Virus record (IMG/VR): IMGVR_UViG_3300027573_000081
Coordinates: 1 to 34,379 of that record
From: a virus
Strand: one strand, 5' to 3'
Length of the DNA stretch: 34,379 nt
The translations under genes were made by a program, and so were the position numbers. Of the stretch, positions 14,976 through 21,830 are shown piece after piece (position 1 is the stretch's first letter; each line of letters opens with the position of its first letter). The notes under the pieces are model-generated. The model did not search any database. It saw only the letters and a list, made by a program, of their open reading frames with translations, and was not told the origin of the DNA.

Positions 14976-15398
14976 ATGCGAACGTATTACCGAGCGAGCG
15001 GCGGTGTCGATGGAGCGATCCAGACCCTGCTCTTCTGGGCCGTGATCCTCACCGCTCCCATCTGGGTGCCCGTGATCGGTCTGATCGTCCTCTACGAAGC
15101 GCTGTTCCCGAAGAAGTACGAGCAGATACCGGTGCCCAAGCCGGCCATCGTGCGGACCTACACCGCTGCGCCTGCTTACGTCCCGCTGCCGAGGCCGGTG
15201 GCATCGGCGCCCGTTGCCTCTGCACCGGTCAAGCGTGCCAGCGTCAAGCCTATCGAGCCCATCGAGTCGGCGCTCTGTCGTGCGTATCGCAAGCTGGAGG
15301 AGAAGGGAATCGCCGACGTAGCGCGCGGCTACCCCGGCATGGGCAGCTACAACATCAAGGAGGCCCGAGCCAAGCTCATCGAACACAACTGCAACTGA
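14976..15398 (+). CDS. membrane-anchored protein with Pro/Ala linker and soluble C-terminal domain (140 aa)
   Basis: ATG 14976 follows a strong GGAGG. Residues 17-43 form a hydrophobic segment (LLFWAVILTAPIWVPVIGLI). Next is a Lys-rich stretch, then a Pro/Ala/Val linker (about 55-83, with APAYVPLPRPVASAPVASAP), and a compact C-terminal domain (CRAYRKLEEKGIADVARGYPG onward). An anchored domain on a flexible linker is the visible architecture. It resembles the layout of spanin-like or envelope-tethered proteins, but topology and position among early genes do not support a lysis call. Confidence 0.72.
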   Translation: MRTYYRASGGVDGAIQTLLFWAVILTAPIWVPVIGLIVLYEALFPKKYEQIPVPKPAIVRTYTAAPAYVPLPRPVASAPVASAPVKRASVKPIEPIESALCRAYRKLEEKGIADVARGYPGMGSYNIKEARAKLIEHNCN

Positions 15399-15409
15399 AA
15401 GGAGAACCT

Positions 15410-15478
15410 TTGGAATTCCTCATCGTCCTCGCGATCGCCATCGTGGTGGTCGCTGCCTTCTTCATCTTCTGGGAGTAA
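15410..15478 (+). CDS. tiny membrane peptide with TTG start (22 aa)
   Basis: A TTG at 15410 follows AAAGGAGAACC, the same leader pattern as neighbouring genes, and opens 22 codons ending in TAA: EFLIVLAIAIVVVAAFFIFWE after the initiator. It is one hydrophobic helix with acidic residues at both ends. The next gene begins three bases after the stop. The good ribosome binding site and exact fit between neighbours support a real gene, though its length and rare start keep confidence moderate. Confidence 0.55.
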   Translation: MEFLIVLAIAIVVVAAFFIFWE

Positions 15479-15480
15479 TC

Positions 15481-15738
15481 ATGAGAACCATCCACTGTCG
15501 AACGGGCGTTCGCGTGCACTACCTGCACGCGAGCGACACCAAGCCCGGCCGCTACAGCGTGCACATCGACGCGTTCCCCAATCGCATCTACTCCGAGCAC
15601 CTCGCGCCGGACACGATGGACTACACGGCGAAGCCCCAGTTCTTCGCGCAGCGCCGGCTCGACGAGCTGAACCTCGGCTGGCAACTCGCGGGCGCCTGCT
15701 ACATGCAGGGCACGGGCTTCGTCTTCACCACGAAATGA
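15481..15738 (+). CDS. unrecognised small protein (85 aa)
   Basis: ATG 15481 follows GGGAG at the end of the 22-aa gene. The product contains GVRVHYLHASDTKPGRYSVH, then YTAKPQFFAQRRLDELNLGW, and ends GFVFTTK. It is rich in Tyr, His and Arg and looks like a small mixed alpha/beta protein. Its stop overlaps the next start (ATGA). No family is recognised. Confidence 0.75.
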   Translation: MRTIHCRTGVRVHYLHASDTKPGRYSVHIDAFPNRIYSEHLAPDTMDYTAKPQFFAQRRLDELNLGWQLAGACYMQGTGFVFTTK

Positions 15739-15971
15739 ACGTGCTGCTCACGCGAGAGCGGCGCCTCGTCAACACCGATCCGCAACGCCGTTGCTACAAC
15801 GGCTGCCACTTCAGCGAGGAGCTGCAGTGGACGCCGTGGGTCGTGCTCGATCGGTTCCCTGCCGAGAAGAGCGAGGCCCGTCTGAAGTTCTGGACCGAGC
15901 TGAACGACTACGCCGTGAGTCAACGCGGCGAAGGCGCGAAGCGCGAATTCAAGATCAAGGAGAACCCGTGA
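15735..15971 (+). CDS. unrecognised small protein (78 aa)
   Basis: ATG 15735 overlaps the previous stop. The chain includes VNTDPQRRCYNGCHFSEELQW (CxxxC), then WVVLDRFPAEKSEARLKFW and a basic/acidic tail (GEGAKREFKIKENP). The two Cys four residues apart could bind metal only with outside help. It is coupled to the next gene by GTGA. Confidence 0.72.
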   Translation: MNVLLTRERRLVNTDPQRRCYNGCHFSEELQWTPWVVLDRFPAEKSEARLKFWTELNDYAVSQRGEGAKREFKIKENP

Positions 15972-16243
15972 ACCCGCAACCCTACCGACCGCATGTCGTG
16001 GTCGTCAACGTCTCCAGCAAGGGCCGCACGCCCGAGTCGAGGACGATGGCGAAGCACGTCACGCGTGCGATCCCGAAGTCAGCCGAGAAGCTCTCGCCTA
16101 CCGTCTGGTACATGGCGAAGGGCAGCGGCACTGCGCCTTATGCGCAGGTCTTCACGCGTCACCTCGACTGGGCCTACTTCATGCCCGCCGAGCGCTGGAA
16201 CGCCAACAACCTGATCCAACCCACCATCGAGGTGCTCGCATGA
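15968..16243 (+). CDS. unrecognised small protein (91 aa, GTG start)
   Basis: GTG 15968 overlaps the previous stop, and AAGGAG lies upstream inside that gene. The 91-aa product begins MNPQPYRPHVVVVNVSSKGR and continues with KSAEKLSPTVWYMAKGSG and a Trp/Phe-rich segment (HLDWAYFMPAERWNANN). It is probably a small beta-alpha protein. No family is recognised. A longer reading upstream exists but lies wholly inside the preceding gene. Confidence 0.7.
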   Translation: MNPQPYRPHVVVVNVSSKGRTPESRTMAKHVTRAIPKSAEKLSPTVWYMAKGSGTAPYAQVFTRHLDWAYFMPAERWNANNLIQPTIEVLA

Positions 16244-16422
16244 ACTACACCGACCAAGACAACCTCATCCATCACCGCTTCGCGCGGCGGCTGGGCGAGC
16301 TGCACCCGGACGCCACGTACGCGTGCCCGCTCGAAGGCCCGCGGCCCTCGCGTTTGAGCAAGCGAGCACTCGTCATCGTGCTCGTCGTCGCCATCCTCGC
16401 AACTCTAGGAGTCCTCTCGTGA
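16240..16422 (+). CDS. small protein with C-terminal membrane helix (60 aa)
   Basis: ATG 16240 overlaps the previous stop (ATGA). The first 40 residues are soluble with several His and Arg (NLIHHRFARRLGELHPD). The last 20 are a hydrophobic helix (RALVIVLVVAILATLGVLS), giving a tail-anchored topology. Its stop overlaps the next start (GTGA). Function is unknown. Confidence 0.68.
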   Translation: MNYTDQDNLIHHRFARRLGELHPDATYACPLEGPRPSRLSKRALVIVLVVAILATLGVLS

Positions 16423-16856
16423 AAGAAACCATCCTCAACGAACTGCTCGACGAGAACCTCGTCGCTCGCATCAACGCGTACCTCGACCAGCGCAGCGACA
16501 ACGAGAAGGTGACGCTGCGTGCCAGCGTCACGATCAACGTGCCCGTGCGCCTGCCGGTCTACAAGGACGGCGCCTACTCCGGCTCGAACATCTACGAGGA
16601 CATGCTCGACTGCGCGGCCGAGAACCTCGAAGGCGCCAGCCTGCGCCGCATCACGAGCGGCATCCTCGTCCACGCGATCGAGACGGAGACGCTGCCGATC
16701 GATGCGCCGGTGCCCGAGGAGTTCGCATCCATCAGCACCACGATGGCGTTCCTCAATCTCAGCAGCGCGGAGTGGGACGCCACGCTTCCTAGTGTGCAGC
16801 ACAAGCTGCGCAAGTACGTCTACACGCAACTCGTGCAGGAGGTGAACAAGAACTAG
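16419..16856 (+). CDS. unrecognised protein (145 aa, GTG start)
   Basis: GTG 16419 follows AGGAG and overlaps the previous stop. It begins MKETILNELLDENLVARINAY, a helix, and continues with beta-like segments (KVTLRASVTINVPVRLPVY). It then has an acidic segment (SNIYEDMLDCAAENLEG) and a C-terminal helix (HKLRKYVYTQLVQEVNKN). It closes the run of overlapping genes that began at 14123 and is followed by a dyad copy. No family is recognised. Confidence 0.75.
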   Translation: MKETILNELLDENLVARINAYLDQRSDNEKVTLRASVTINVPVRLPVYKDGAYSGSNIYEDMLDCAAENLEGASLRRITSGILVHAIETETLPIDAPVPEEFASISTTMAFLNLSSAEWDATLPSVQHKLRKYVYTQLVQEVNKN

Positions 16857-16861
16857 CAACA

Positions 16862-16879
16862 AGTTGACCGTTGTCAACC
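16862..16879. repeat. dispersed dyad copy 7
   Basis: AGTTGACCGTTGTCAACC keeps GTTGAC and GTCAAC with an altered centre and one outer change. It ends 21 bases before the start at 16901. Confidence 0.85.
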
Positions 16880-16900
16880 CATCAACTTCAAGGAACCAAC

Positions 16901-18247
16901 ATGACTATCGTCACTGTGTTCGACATCAACAACGCAGCCGTGCGGCTGCGGGAGGGACGAGAATGGCTCGCCTGCCTGCAGTCCTGCTTCGAGCTGCACC
17001 CCGCTGTCATCAGCGCCATCCGCATCGTCGGCGAGATCGACGACAAGGTGCTCTTGCAATGGCCGCATCGCTCGGTCGAGGACAAGAAGATGCTGGCGTA
17101 CACGCGCAGCGAAGAGCACGGCGAGGCCGACCGACAGACGCGGACCACGACGGGCAAGTACCTGCGCGCTGCCTTCCCCACCATGAAGGACAACGTGATC
17201 CGCGATCTCGTCTACGAGGTGGACGTTGCTGTGTCCGAGGGCTTTCGCTTCGTCGAGACGAGCGACGAGATGGTCAACGCCGTGCAGGAGGGGCCCTACT
17301 CCTGCATGCAGTGGGACGACGCCGACCCTCACCCGTATCAGTGCTACGCGCCGCGCTTCGGCTGGAGCATGGCGATTCGAGAACGAGACGGCAACATCCT
17401 GTCCCGTGCCCTCGTCTATGCCGGCGACGCGTGCAGCTACGACAAGGGCTGCTACGTGCGCACCTACGGTGACAACGGTGAGGCCGATCTACTCACCGCG
17501 TGGCTGAACGAGCAGGGCATCGAGAAGGAATCCTCGTGGCCACGCGGTGCCAAGCTGGCGTACGTTCGCAACGGACGCGAGCCCCTCTTTCCGTATATCG
17601 ATGGGAATCGAGATCGGGTGGACATCGTGAGCGACACGCTCGTGCTTCGCGACAACGGCGATTACTGCTGCAACAACAGTGACGGCACGGCGGAGCACAA
17701 CGACTACGAGCAGTGTGAGAACTGCGACGACGACATGTCCGAGGACGATACGAACCACGTCGGGCCCGAGGGCGACACGGTGATCTGCGACCACTGCCGT
17801 GACAACTACTTCACGCTGGTCACGGGCACGAGGCGGCGCGAGTACTACGTGCACGAGGAGCACGCCATCGAGGTGGACGGCGAGTACTACGACGCCAACA
17901 ACCCGCCGAAGGAGATCGTCTGCACGCGTGATGGGGAGAACGCGTGGGCGGAGGACTGCACGGAGCTGGACGGTGACTGGTACCGCTGCGACGATCCGCG
18001 CGTCTGCTTCTCGCGGTCCGAGCAGGAGTACCTGCTGTGCGCCGATGCGTGGCAGTGCGCGGCCACGCAGCAGTGGTACCCGGATCACGTCGATCGTGTC
18101 GAGATCGACGGCGACTACTACCACCCCGACGACGTGCCCGAGGGCTACGAGGTGCCCGACATCGAGAGCCGCTTCGCCGGCCGGCCCGACGGCTACGGCA
18201 CCGAGGGCAGCCTGTCCAACGACAACCAAGAGGAGCTGAGCCTGTGA
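16901..18247 (+). CDS. Cys-rich protein with zinc-ribbon-like pair and triple DG-x-Y repeats (448 aa)
   Basis: I place the start at ATG 16901, after CAAGGAA and 21 bases past a dyad; an in-frame upstream opening would read through the dyad. The N-terminal 250 residues are mixed and unrecognised. At about residues 272-299, CENC and CDHC frame a 20-residue acidic loop, a four-Cys zinc-ribbon-like arrangement. The C-terminal part has three related units, EVDGEYYDANNPP (about 323), ELDGDWYRCDDP (about 354) and EIDGDYYHPDDVP (about 400), each followed by Cys- and Glu-rich sequence. The whole protein is acidic. It may be a metal-binding or protein-binding factor. The function is unknown to me. Its stop overlaps the peptidase start (GTGA), suggesting linked expression. 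Confidence 0.85.
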   Translation: MTIVTVFDINNAAVRLREGREWLACLQSCFELHPAVISAIRIVGEIDDKVLLQWPHRSVEDKKMLAYTRSEEHGEADRQTRTTTGKYLRAAFPTMKDNVIRDLVYEVDVAVSEGFRFVETSDEMVNAVQEGPYSCMQWDDADPHPYQCYAPRFGWSMAIRERDGNILSRALVYAGDACSYDKGCYVRTYGDNGEADLLTAWLNEQGIEKESSWPRGAKLAYVRNGREPLFPYIDGNRDRVDIVSDTLVLRDNGDYCCNNSDGTAEHNDYEQCENCDDDMSEDDTNHVGPEGDTVICDHCRDNYFTLVTGTRRREYYVHEEHAIEVDGEYYDANNPPKEIVCTRDGENAWAEDCTELDGDWYRCDDPRVCFSRSEQEYLLCADAWQCAATQQWYPDHVDRVEIDGDYYHPDDVPEGYEVPDIESRFAGRPDGYGTEGSLSNDNQEELSL

Positions 18248-19281
18248 AGCTGGACCTGTTCGAGCGTGCCATCAGCATCAAGCGTGATGGCGGTACGCCC
18301 AGCGAGATGCGCTTCGTTGCGTACCTCGCCGAGCGCTTTCAACCCACCATGATCGACGAGGCGGGCAACCTGCACTTCGATCGGCGTGGCCACAACTGCG
18401 GCACGCTGTTCGTCGCCCACACGGACACGATCGTGCACAAGGCGGGCAGCGTCAACCTCTGGGAGAAGGACAAGGACGGGTTCTACAAGGCGAAGGGGGA
18501 CACGCTGGGCGCCGACGATGGTGCCGGCATCTGCATCCTCGGCCACCTCATGGACATGGGTGTCCCGGGGTACTACATCTTCTTCCGGGGAGAGGAGGCA
18601 GGTGGTACCGGTTCGCGCTACCTCGCCGAGCGCCACGAGGACTTGTGCGCCGAGTTCGATCGTGCCATCGCGTTCGACCGGCGCGGCTACTCGGACGTGA
18701 TCACGCATCAGGCAGGAGGGCGCTGCGCCAGCGATGCGTTCGCCGAGGCGCTGAGTGACGAGCTGAACTCGGAGGGGCTGCTGTACATGCCCTGCGATGG
18801 CGGCATCTTCACCGACACGGCGAACCTCATGGACCTGATCCCCGAGTGCACGAACGTCAGCGTCGGCTACGACTGGGAGCACAGCGCCAAGGAGGAGCAA
18901 GACGGCAACTACCTGATGCTGCTCGGTGCTGCGTGCGCACGCGTGGACTGGGAGAACCTGCCGACCGAGCGCGACCCTGCCGCGATCGAGGACGACGTGA
19001 CCTTCAAGCTGTACGGCAAGGAGATCAAGGACGAAGGCACCGTGCCGCCCACGCGTAACGCCGAGGACGACCGCATCTGCGAGGCGTGGGAAGCAGCACT
19101 CGACAGGCAGCCGGGCCCGCTGATGACGCTCGTGGCCAAGTACCTCAAGACGGATCGCAACCGGCTCGACGAGGAGGTGTTCAGCCCGGCCGAGGTCTAC
19201 GCGGTGGCGCTCGGCGCCGGGGACTGGCTGCAGGTGATCGAGGAGATCGCCGAGCTGTGCGAGTTGCAGATGCCGCACTAG
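18244..19281 (+). CDS. M20/M28/M42-like di-zinc metallopeptidase
   Basis: The GTG at 18244 overlaps the previous stop. The 345-aa product shows the metal-ligand series of co-catalytic zinc peptidases in order: H59 and D61 in FVAHTDTI, the bridging D91 in LGADDGAG, catalytic and ligand E117-E118 in FRGEEAGG, D145 in AFDRRG, and H213 in WEHSAKE. The fold would be the alpha/beta domain of M20/M28/M42 aminopeptidases and carboxypeptidases. The dimerisation (lid) domain of typical M20 enzymes seems short or absent, so an M28/M42-like enzyme is possible. The last 100 residues are an unrecognised helical extension. No signal peptide is seen, so it would act in the cytoplasm, on peptides or a peptide-like bond. 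The substrate is not evident. Confidence 0.85.
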   Translation: MKLDLFERAISIKRDGGTPSEMRFVAYLAERFQPTMIDEAGNLHFDRRGHNCGTLFVAHTDTIVHKAGSVNLWEKDKDGFYKAKGDTLGADDGAGICILGHLMDMGVPGYYIFFRGEEAGGTGSRYLAERHEDLCAEFDRAIAFDRRGYSDVITHQAGGRCASDAFAEALSDELNSEGLLYMPCDGGIFTDTANLMDLIPECTNVSVGYDWEHSAKEEQDGNYLMLLGAACARVDWENLPTERDPAAIEDDVTFKLYGKEIKDEGTVPPTRNAEDDRICEAWEAALDRQPGPLMTLVAKYLKTDRNRLDEEVFSPAEVYAVALGAGDWLQVIEEIAELCELQMPH

Positions 19282-19287
19282 CTAGTT

Positions 19288-19305
19288 AGCGTCTATTTAG
19301 ACGCT
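19288..19305. repeat. second, different 18-bp dyad
   Basis: AGCGTCTATTTAGACGCT has perfect 8-bp arms around TT. It lies 19 bases before dyad copy 8 and lacks a T-tract, so it is either an operator-like site or an RNA hairpin after the peptidase gene. Confidence 0.75.
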
Positions 19306-19324
19306 ATTCAGATTGACCAACCCG

Positions 19325-19342
19325 GGTTGACAGGTGTCAACC
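19325..19342. repeat. dispersed dyad copy 8 (perfect)
   Basis: GGTTGACAGGTGTCAACC is a perfect dyad, extended by a G/C pair outside (19324-19343). It ends 19 bases before the start at 19362. Confidence 0.93.
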
Positions 19343-19361
19343 CTTTTCAAGGAGAGAGTAG

Positions 19362-19607
19362 ATGACGATCATGACCAAGGTGGCGAAGCTGAAGCAGATC
19401 GCCGAGGAGAACGGCTGGGACTTCCGCGACGACTACAGCGGGCGCGGGATGTTCGGCGCCTCGTGCGTCGGCATCGACGGCGACTACGCCACGCCCATCA
19501 TCGAGGCGGCTGCGGCCGCGGGCATCACGGGCGCGCGGCAGGACTCGATGGGCAAGGGCGTCATCGTGTACTGGCCGAGCATCCAGACGAAGGAGGGGAG
19601 GTACTGA
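19362..19607 (+). CDS. conserved phage protein with YSGRGM ... DSMG ... IVYWP pattern (81 aa)
   Basis: ATG 19362 follows AAGGAGAG. The product contains DDYSGRGMFGASCVGIDGD, then AAAAGITGARQDSMGKG and VIVYWPS. I recognise this conserved pattern (YSGRGM-G-x-C-GI, then GAR-DSMG-x(3)-IVYWP) from small proteins in many unrelated phages, where no function has been assigned. It is probably a compact alpha/beta protein. It heads a new group of coupled genes after the peptidase. Confidence 0.82.
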   Translation: MTIMTKVAKLKQIAEENGWDFRDDYSGRGMFGASCVGIDGDYATPIIEAAAAAGITGARQDSMGKGVIVYWPSIQTKEGRY

Positions 19608-19608
19608 A

Positions 19609-19926
19609 GTGAAGCGCACGTTCATCCTGAGCACGGAGAAGAGCTGCAAGGTGCTCCGTGTCAAGGAGGTGTTCACCGAAGAGGTGACGGTGCTCTACGT
19701 GCCGAAGGAGGCCGAGGTCTTCGTCGGCTGGCCACACCGCACGATGGCCGAGGCCGGCTGGCCTCAACAACTGCAGAAGGAGGTGGACAACCATTTCGAT
19801 ACCGTGTTCTCGATGGTGCACGAGCGGTGGAAGCCGGCGACCCACAGGGATACGCGGTCCCCGCGAGAGTGGTACCTCGCACAACGACCGTCATGGACGG
19901 TCATCACCAACGAAGGAGAAAACTAA
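19609..19926 (+). CDS. unrecognised protein (105 aa, GTG start)
   Basis: GTG 19609 is one base after the previous stop with GGGGAGG upstream. The first half looks beta-rich (RTFILSTEKSCKVLRVKEVF, then VTVLYVPKEAEVFVGWP). The second half is helical and ends with a Trp/Arg-rich tail (SPREWYLAQRPSWTVIT). No motif is recognised. The following gene starts at the last base of its stop codon. Confidence 0.72.
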   Translation: MKRTFILSTEKSCKVLRVKEVFTEEVTVLYVPKEAEVFVGWPHRTMAEAGWPQQLQKEVDNHFDTVFSMVHERWKPATHRDTRSPREWYLAQRPSWTVITNEGEN

Positions 19927-20351
19927 TGCCACACGCTGAATTCAAGCTCGACGCGAGCGCGCTCACGGCGCTGTTCCCCGAGGGCACCGAGGCCCGTCTC
20001 AAGCTGCAAGAGACGGTGATGAACGAGATCGTTCGCAAGATCGTCGATCGCAACGTCACGAGCATGAAGGCGCAGATCGAAGCCGCGGTCAAGCTGGAGT
20101 TCGAGGCGCGGCTCGGCGCCGAGGGCGTCAAGATCACGGGTCAGCGGCTCACGCTGTCGGACCCGGCGCGCAAGCTGATCGCGGAGCAGGCTGCGGTCGC
20201 TTACAACGCGGCTGTGTTCGCGGCAGTCAACGCCGTGGCCGAGCCCGAGCTGGAGTCCATCCGGCGCAAGCTCAACGTCGCCCTCGACACCGGGCTGCGC
20301 GGCGCGATCATCGAGCAGGCCAAGATCGCGCTGCGGGGGGTGCTGGGATGA
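19926..20351 (+). CDS. unrecognised helical protein (141 aa)
   Basis: ATG 19926 follows AAGGAGAAAACTA and touches the previous stop. The chain is mostly amphipathic helix: EARLKLQETVMNEIVRKIVD, SMKAQIEAAVKLEFEARLG, a short Gly/Thr segment, then KLIAEQAAVAYNAAVFAAVN and a final helix. Heptad-like spacing suggests oligomerisation. It resembles a coiled-coil scaffold or adaptor but has no recognised signature. It is coupled to the next gene by ATGA. Confidence 0.78.
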   Translation: MPHAEFKLDASALTALFPEGTEARLKLQETVMNEIVRKIVDRNVTSMKAQIEAAVKLEFEARLGAEGVKITGQRLTLSDPARKLIAEQAAVAYNAAVFAAVNAVAEPELESIRRKLNVALDTGLRGAIIEQAKIALRGVLG

Positions 20352-20617
20352 ACAAGGAGCAGCGAGACGCCTTCGTCAAGAAGGTCGAGGCGGCGTGGTT
20401 CACTCGCGCCAAGGCGCAGGAGCTGGACAACCCCAAGCACATGAAGTACCTGCGCGCCGAGCTGGAGTTCTTCATGGGCGTCATCACGGCGTTGAACATC
20501 CTCGACGAGACGCCGCGCGACCCGGAGACGCTGAGCCACGACGTGCCGGTGATCTGGATCATCAACGCGATGTCGGGCCAGAGCATCGCCCGCATCGAGA
20601 AGGAGAAGAAGGCATGA
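20348..20617 (+). CDS. unrecognised helical protein (89 aa)
   Basis: ATG 20348 overlaps the previous stop. It begins MNKEQRDAFVKKVEAAWFTR, continues MKYLRAELEFFMGVITALN and ends in a basic helix (QSIARIEKEKKA). It is predicted all-helical and soluble. The stop overlaps the next start (ATGA). The function is unknown. Confidence 0.75.
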   Translation: MNKEQRDAFVKKVEAAWFTRAKAQELDNPKHMKYLRAELEFFMGVITALNILDETPRDPETLSHDVPVIWIINAMSGQSIARIEKEKKA

Positions 20618-21036
20618 AACCCACGCACATCCACATCCCCACCGGCAAGCTCTGCCGGATCGTGAGCGAGCACGCCAATGGCATGGTGCTGCAGCTCGAC
20701 ATGGGCGACTACCCCAACCCGTACCCGCGCGTCGATGCGTGCGACGTGAAGCTGATCGCGAGCGACGAGGCGATCCTCGCGCAGGCGCAGGCGCTCGACG
20801 AGGCGTACGCATCCGAGACGGGCCCGGCCGAGCAGTTCAACAAGGAGCTGGTGGCGGTAGTGCACGCGGCGCGTGCGCTCGTGAACTACTGCCGGCGAGC
20901 GAACATCGTCATCGGCGAGCATGGCAACGACCACACCAAGGCGCTCGACGAGGCGCTCGACAACTTCGAGCCGTGGCTGGAGGAGGACAACGACCCGGCG
21001 TCGATGGGCTGGGTCGGGAAGGACGGTCGGCCATGA
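20614..21036 (+). CDS. unrecognised acidic protein (140 aa)
   Basis: ATG 20614 overlaps the previous stop, with GGAGAAGAAGG just upstream. The N-terminal 50 residues look like a small beta domain (HIHIPTGKLCRIVSEHANGM, then LQLDMGDYPNPYP). The rest is helical and acidic (SDEAILAQAQALDEAYASE, then FNKELVAVVHAARALVNYC). No family is recognised. It is coupled to the next gene by ATGA. Confidence 0.75.
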   Translation: MKPTHIHIPTGKLCRIVSEHANGMVLQLDMGDYPNPYPRVDACDVKLIASDEAILAQAQALDEAYASETGPAEQFNKELVAVVHAARALVNYCRRANIVIGEHGNDHTKALDEALDNFEPWLEEDNDPASMGWVGKDGRP

Positions 21037-21269
21037 AGATCGAGATCATCGGCACGCCTGCGGGCGAGGAGCAGGCGTTCGTTGCCTGCATGCAGCGCAT
21101 CTACCGCTGGGGCGATTCGGAGATCGACGTGAAGGTCTACACGCGGCCGCGCACGTCGGCGGGCTGGCTCGAATGGATCATCGACATCCACAGCGAGAAC
21201 GGCAAGCAGGTGATCGTCATCGGCATGATCCAGCGGGAGCCGGGAAAGGAGTGGGAGTTTCACTCGTAG
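21033..21269 (+). CDS. unrecognised small protein (78 aa)
   Basis: ATG 21033 overlaps the previous stop. The chain alternates hydrophobic and charged residues in strand-like segments (MKIEIIGTPAGEEQAFVACM, SEIDVKVYTRPRTSAGWLEW, KQVIVIGMIQREPGK) and probably forms a beta-alpha fold. It is the last gene of this coupled group and is followed by a dyad copy. The function is unknown. Confidence 0.72.
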   Translation: MKIEIIGTPAGEEQAFVACMQRIYRWGDSEIDVKVYTRPRTSAGWLEWIIDIHSENGKQVIVIGMIQREPGKEWEFHS

Positions 21270-21283
21270 TACACTGTTGTCCG

Positions 21284-21301
21284 GGTTGACAACCGTCAAC
21301 T
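21284..21301. repeat. dispersed dyad copy 9
   Basis: GGTTGACAACCGTCAACT keeps both GTTGAC/GTCAAC arms with one outer mismatch. It ends 22 bases before the ATG at 21324. A -10-like TACACT lies about 10 bases upstream, so the dyad would overlap a transcript start if that element is used. Confidence 0.85.
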
Positions 21302-21323
21302 ACAACCTTAGGAGAACGTGTAC

Positions 21324-21542
21324 ATGGCAACAGCAATCAAGATCGACAAGAACGTACCGCTGCCGGAGTCACAGGGAAAGGGATTCTCGGCGGCGTTGCG
21401 CAAGATGAAGGTCGGCGAGAGCATCGTGATCCCGATCGATGCGCGATCGTCGATCCGCACCCTCGCCACGCGGATGAGCAAGCGCATCTCGATCCGCGCG
21501 ATGGAGAACGGCACGCACATCCGTGTGTGGCTGGTGAAGTAA
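21324..21542 (+). CDS. unrecognised small basic protein (72 aa)
   Basis: I prefer ATG 21324, nine bases from AGGAG, over GTG 21318, which is only about four bases from it. The product is basic: MATAIKIDKNVPLPESQGKG, then ESIVIPIDARSSIRTLATRM, and ends HIRVWLVK. A small beta-rich, possibly nucleic-acid-binding protein is plausible from charge. No family is recognised. It sits alone between a dyad copy and a GC hairpin, so it may be separately regulated. Confidence 0.75.
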   Translation: MATAIKIDKNVPLPESQGKGFSAALRKMKVGESIVIPIDARSSIRTLATRMSKRISIRAMENGTHIRVWLVK

Positions 21543-21546
21543 ACCC

Positions 21547-21566
21547 GCGGGGCCGCAAGGCCCCGC
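21547..21566. other. perfect GC hairpin with GCAA tetraloop
   Basis: GCGGGGCC pairs with GGCCCCGC around a GNRA-type GCAA loop, five bases after a stop codon. No T-tract follows and the ribosome binding site of the next gene is close, so attenuation or message stabilisation is more likely than full termination. Confidence 0.65.
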
Positions 21567-21581
21567 ATCAAGGAGAAGGAA

Positions 21582-21830
21582 ATGCTCAAACGAATCACGG
21601 ACCTTGCGATCACGCATGCGAACGTCTTCGAGCTGGTCGGTAACGCGAACAGCTTGCAGAAGACGCACGGCTTCGTGCAGATCAACAACCTGCACGGCGG
21701 CGCCATCATCCTGATGTGGGAGCCGGACATGGAGCTGCCCGGTCACAGCGACCTCTACCTCATGCTCCACGCGGACGGGACGTGGAACGCCAACCTGTCG
21801 CTGCCCACCACTCCGCCGGAGGGCAAGTGA
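21582..21830 (+). CDS. unrecognised small protein (82 aa)
   Basis: ATG 21582 follows AAGGAGAAGG directly after a hairpin. The product includes ITHANVFELVGNANSLQKTH, then GAIILMWEPDMELPGHSDLY and LMLHADGTWNANLSLP. It looks like a compact alpha/beta protein. Its stop overlaps the next start. No function can be assigned. Confidence 0.75.
   Translation: MLKRITDLAITHANVFELVGNANSLQKTHGFVQINNLHGGAIILMWEPDMELPGHSDLYLMLHADGTWNANLSLPTTPPEGK

Noticed and set aside
14976-15398. Lysis protein (spanin-like) call for the anchored Pro/Ala-linker protein
   Set aside because: No lysin or holin lies nearby, no lipobox or signal-anchor pattern is decisive, and it sits among early-type genes.
10551-21301. TTGACA in the dyads as -35 promoter boxes
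   Set aside because: No -10 element follows at 16-18 bp in the copies examined, and in five cases the start codon is only 18-22 bp away, too close for a promoter of this type.
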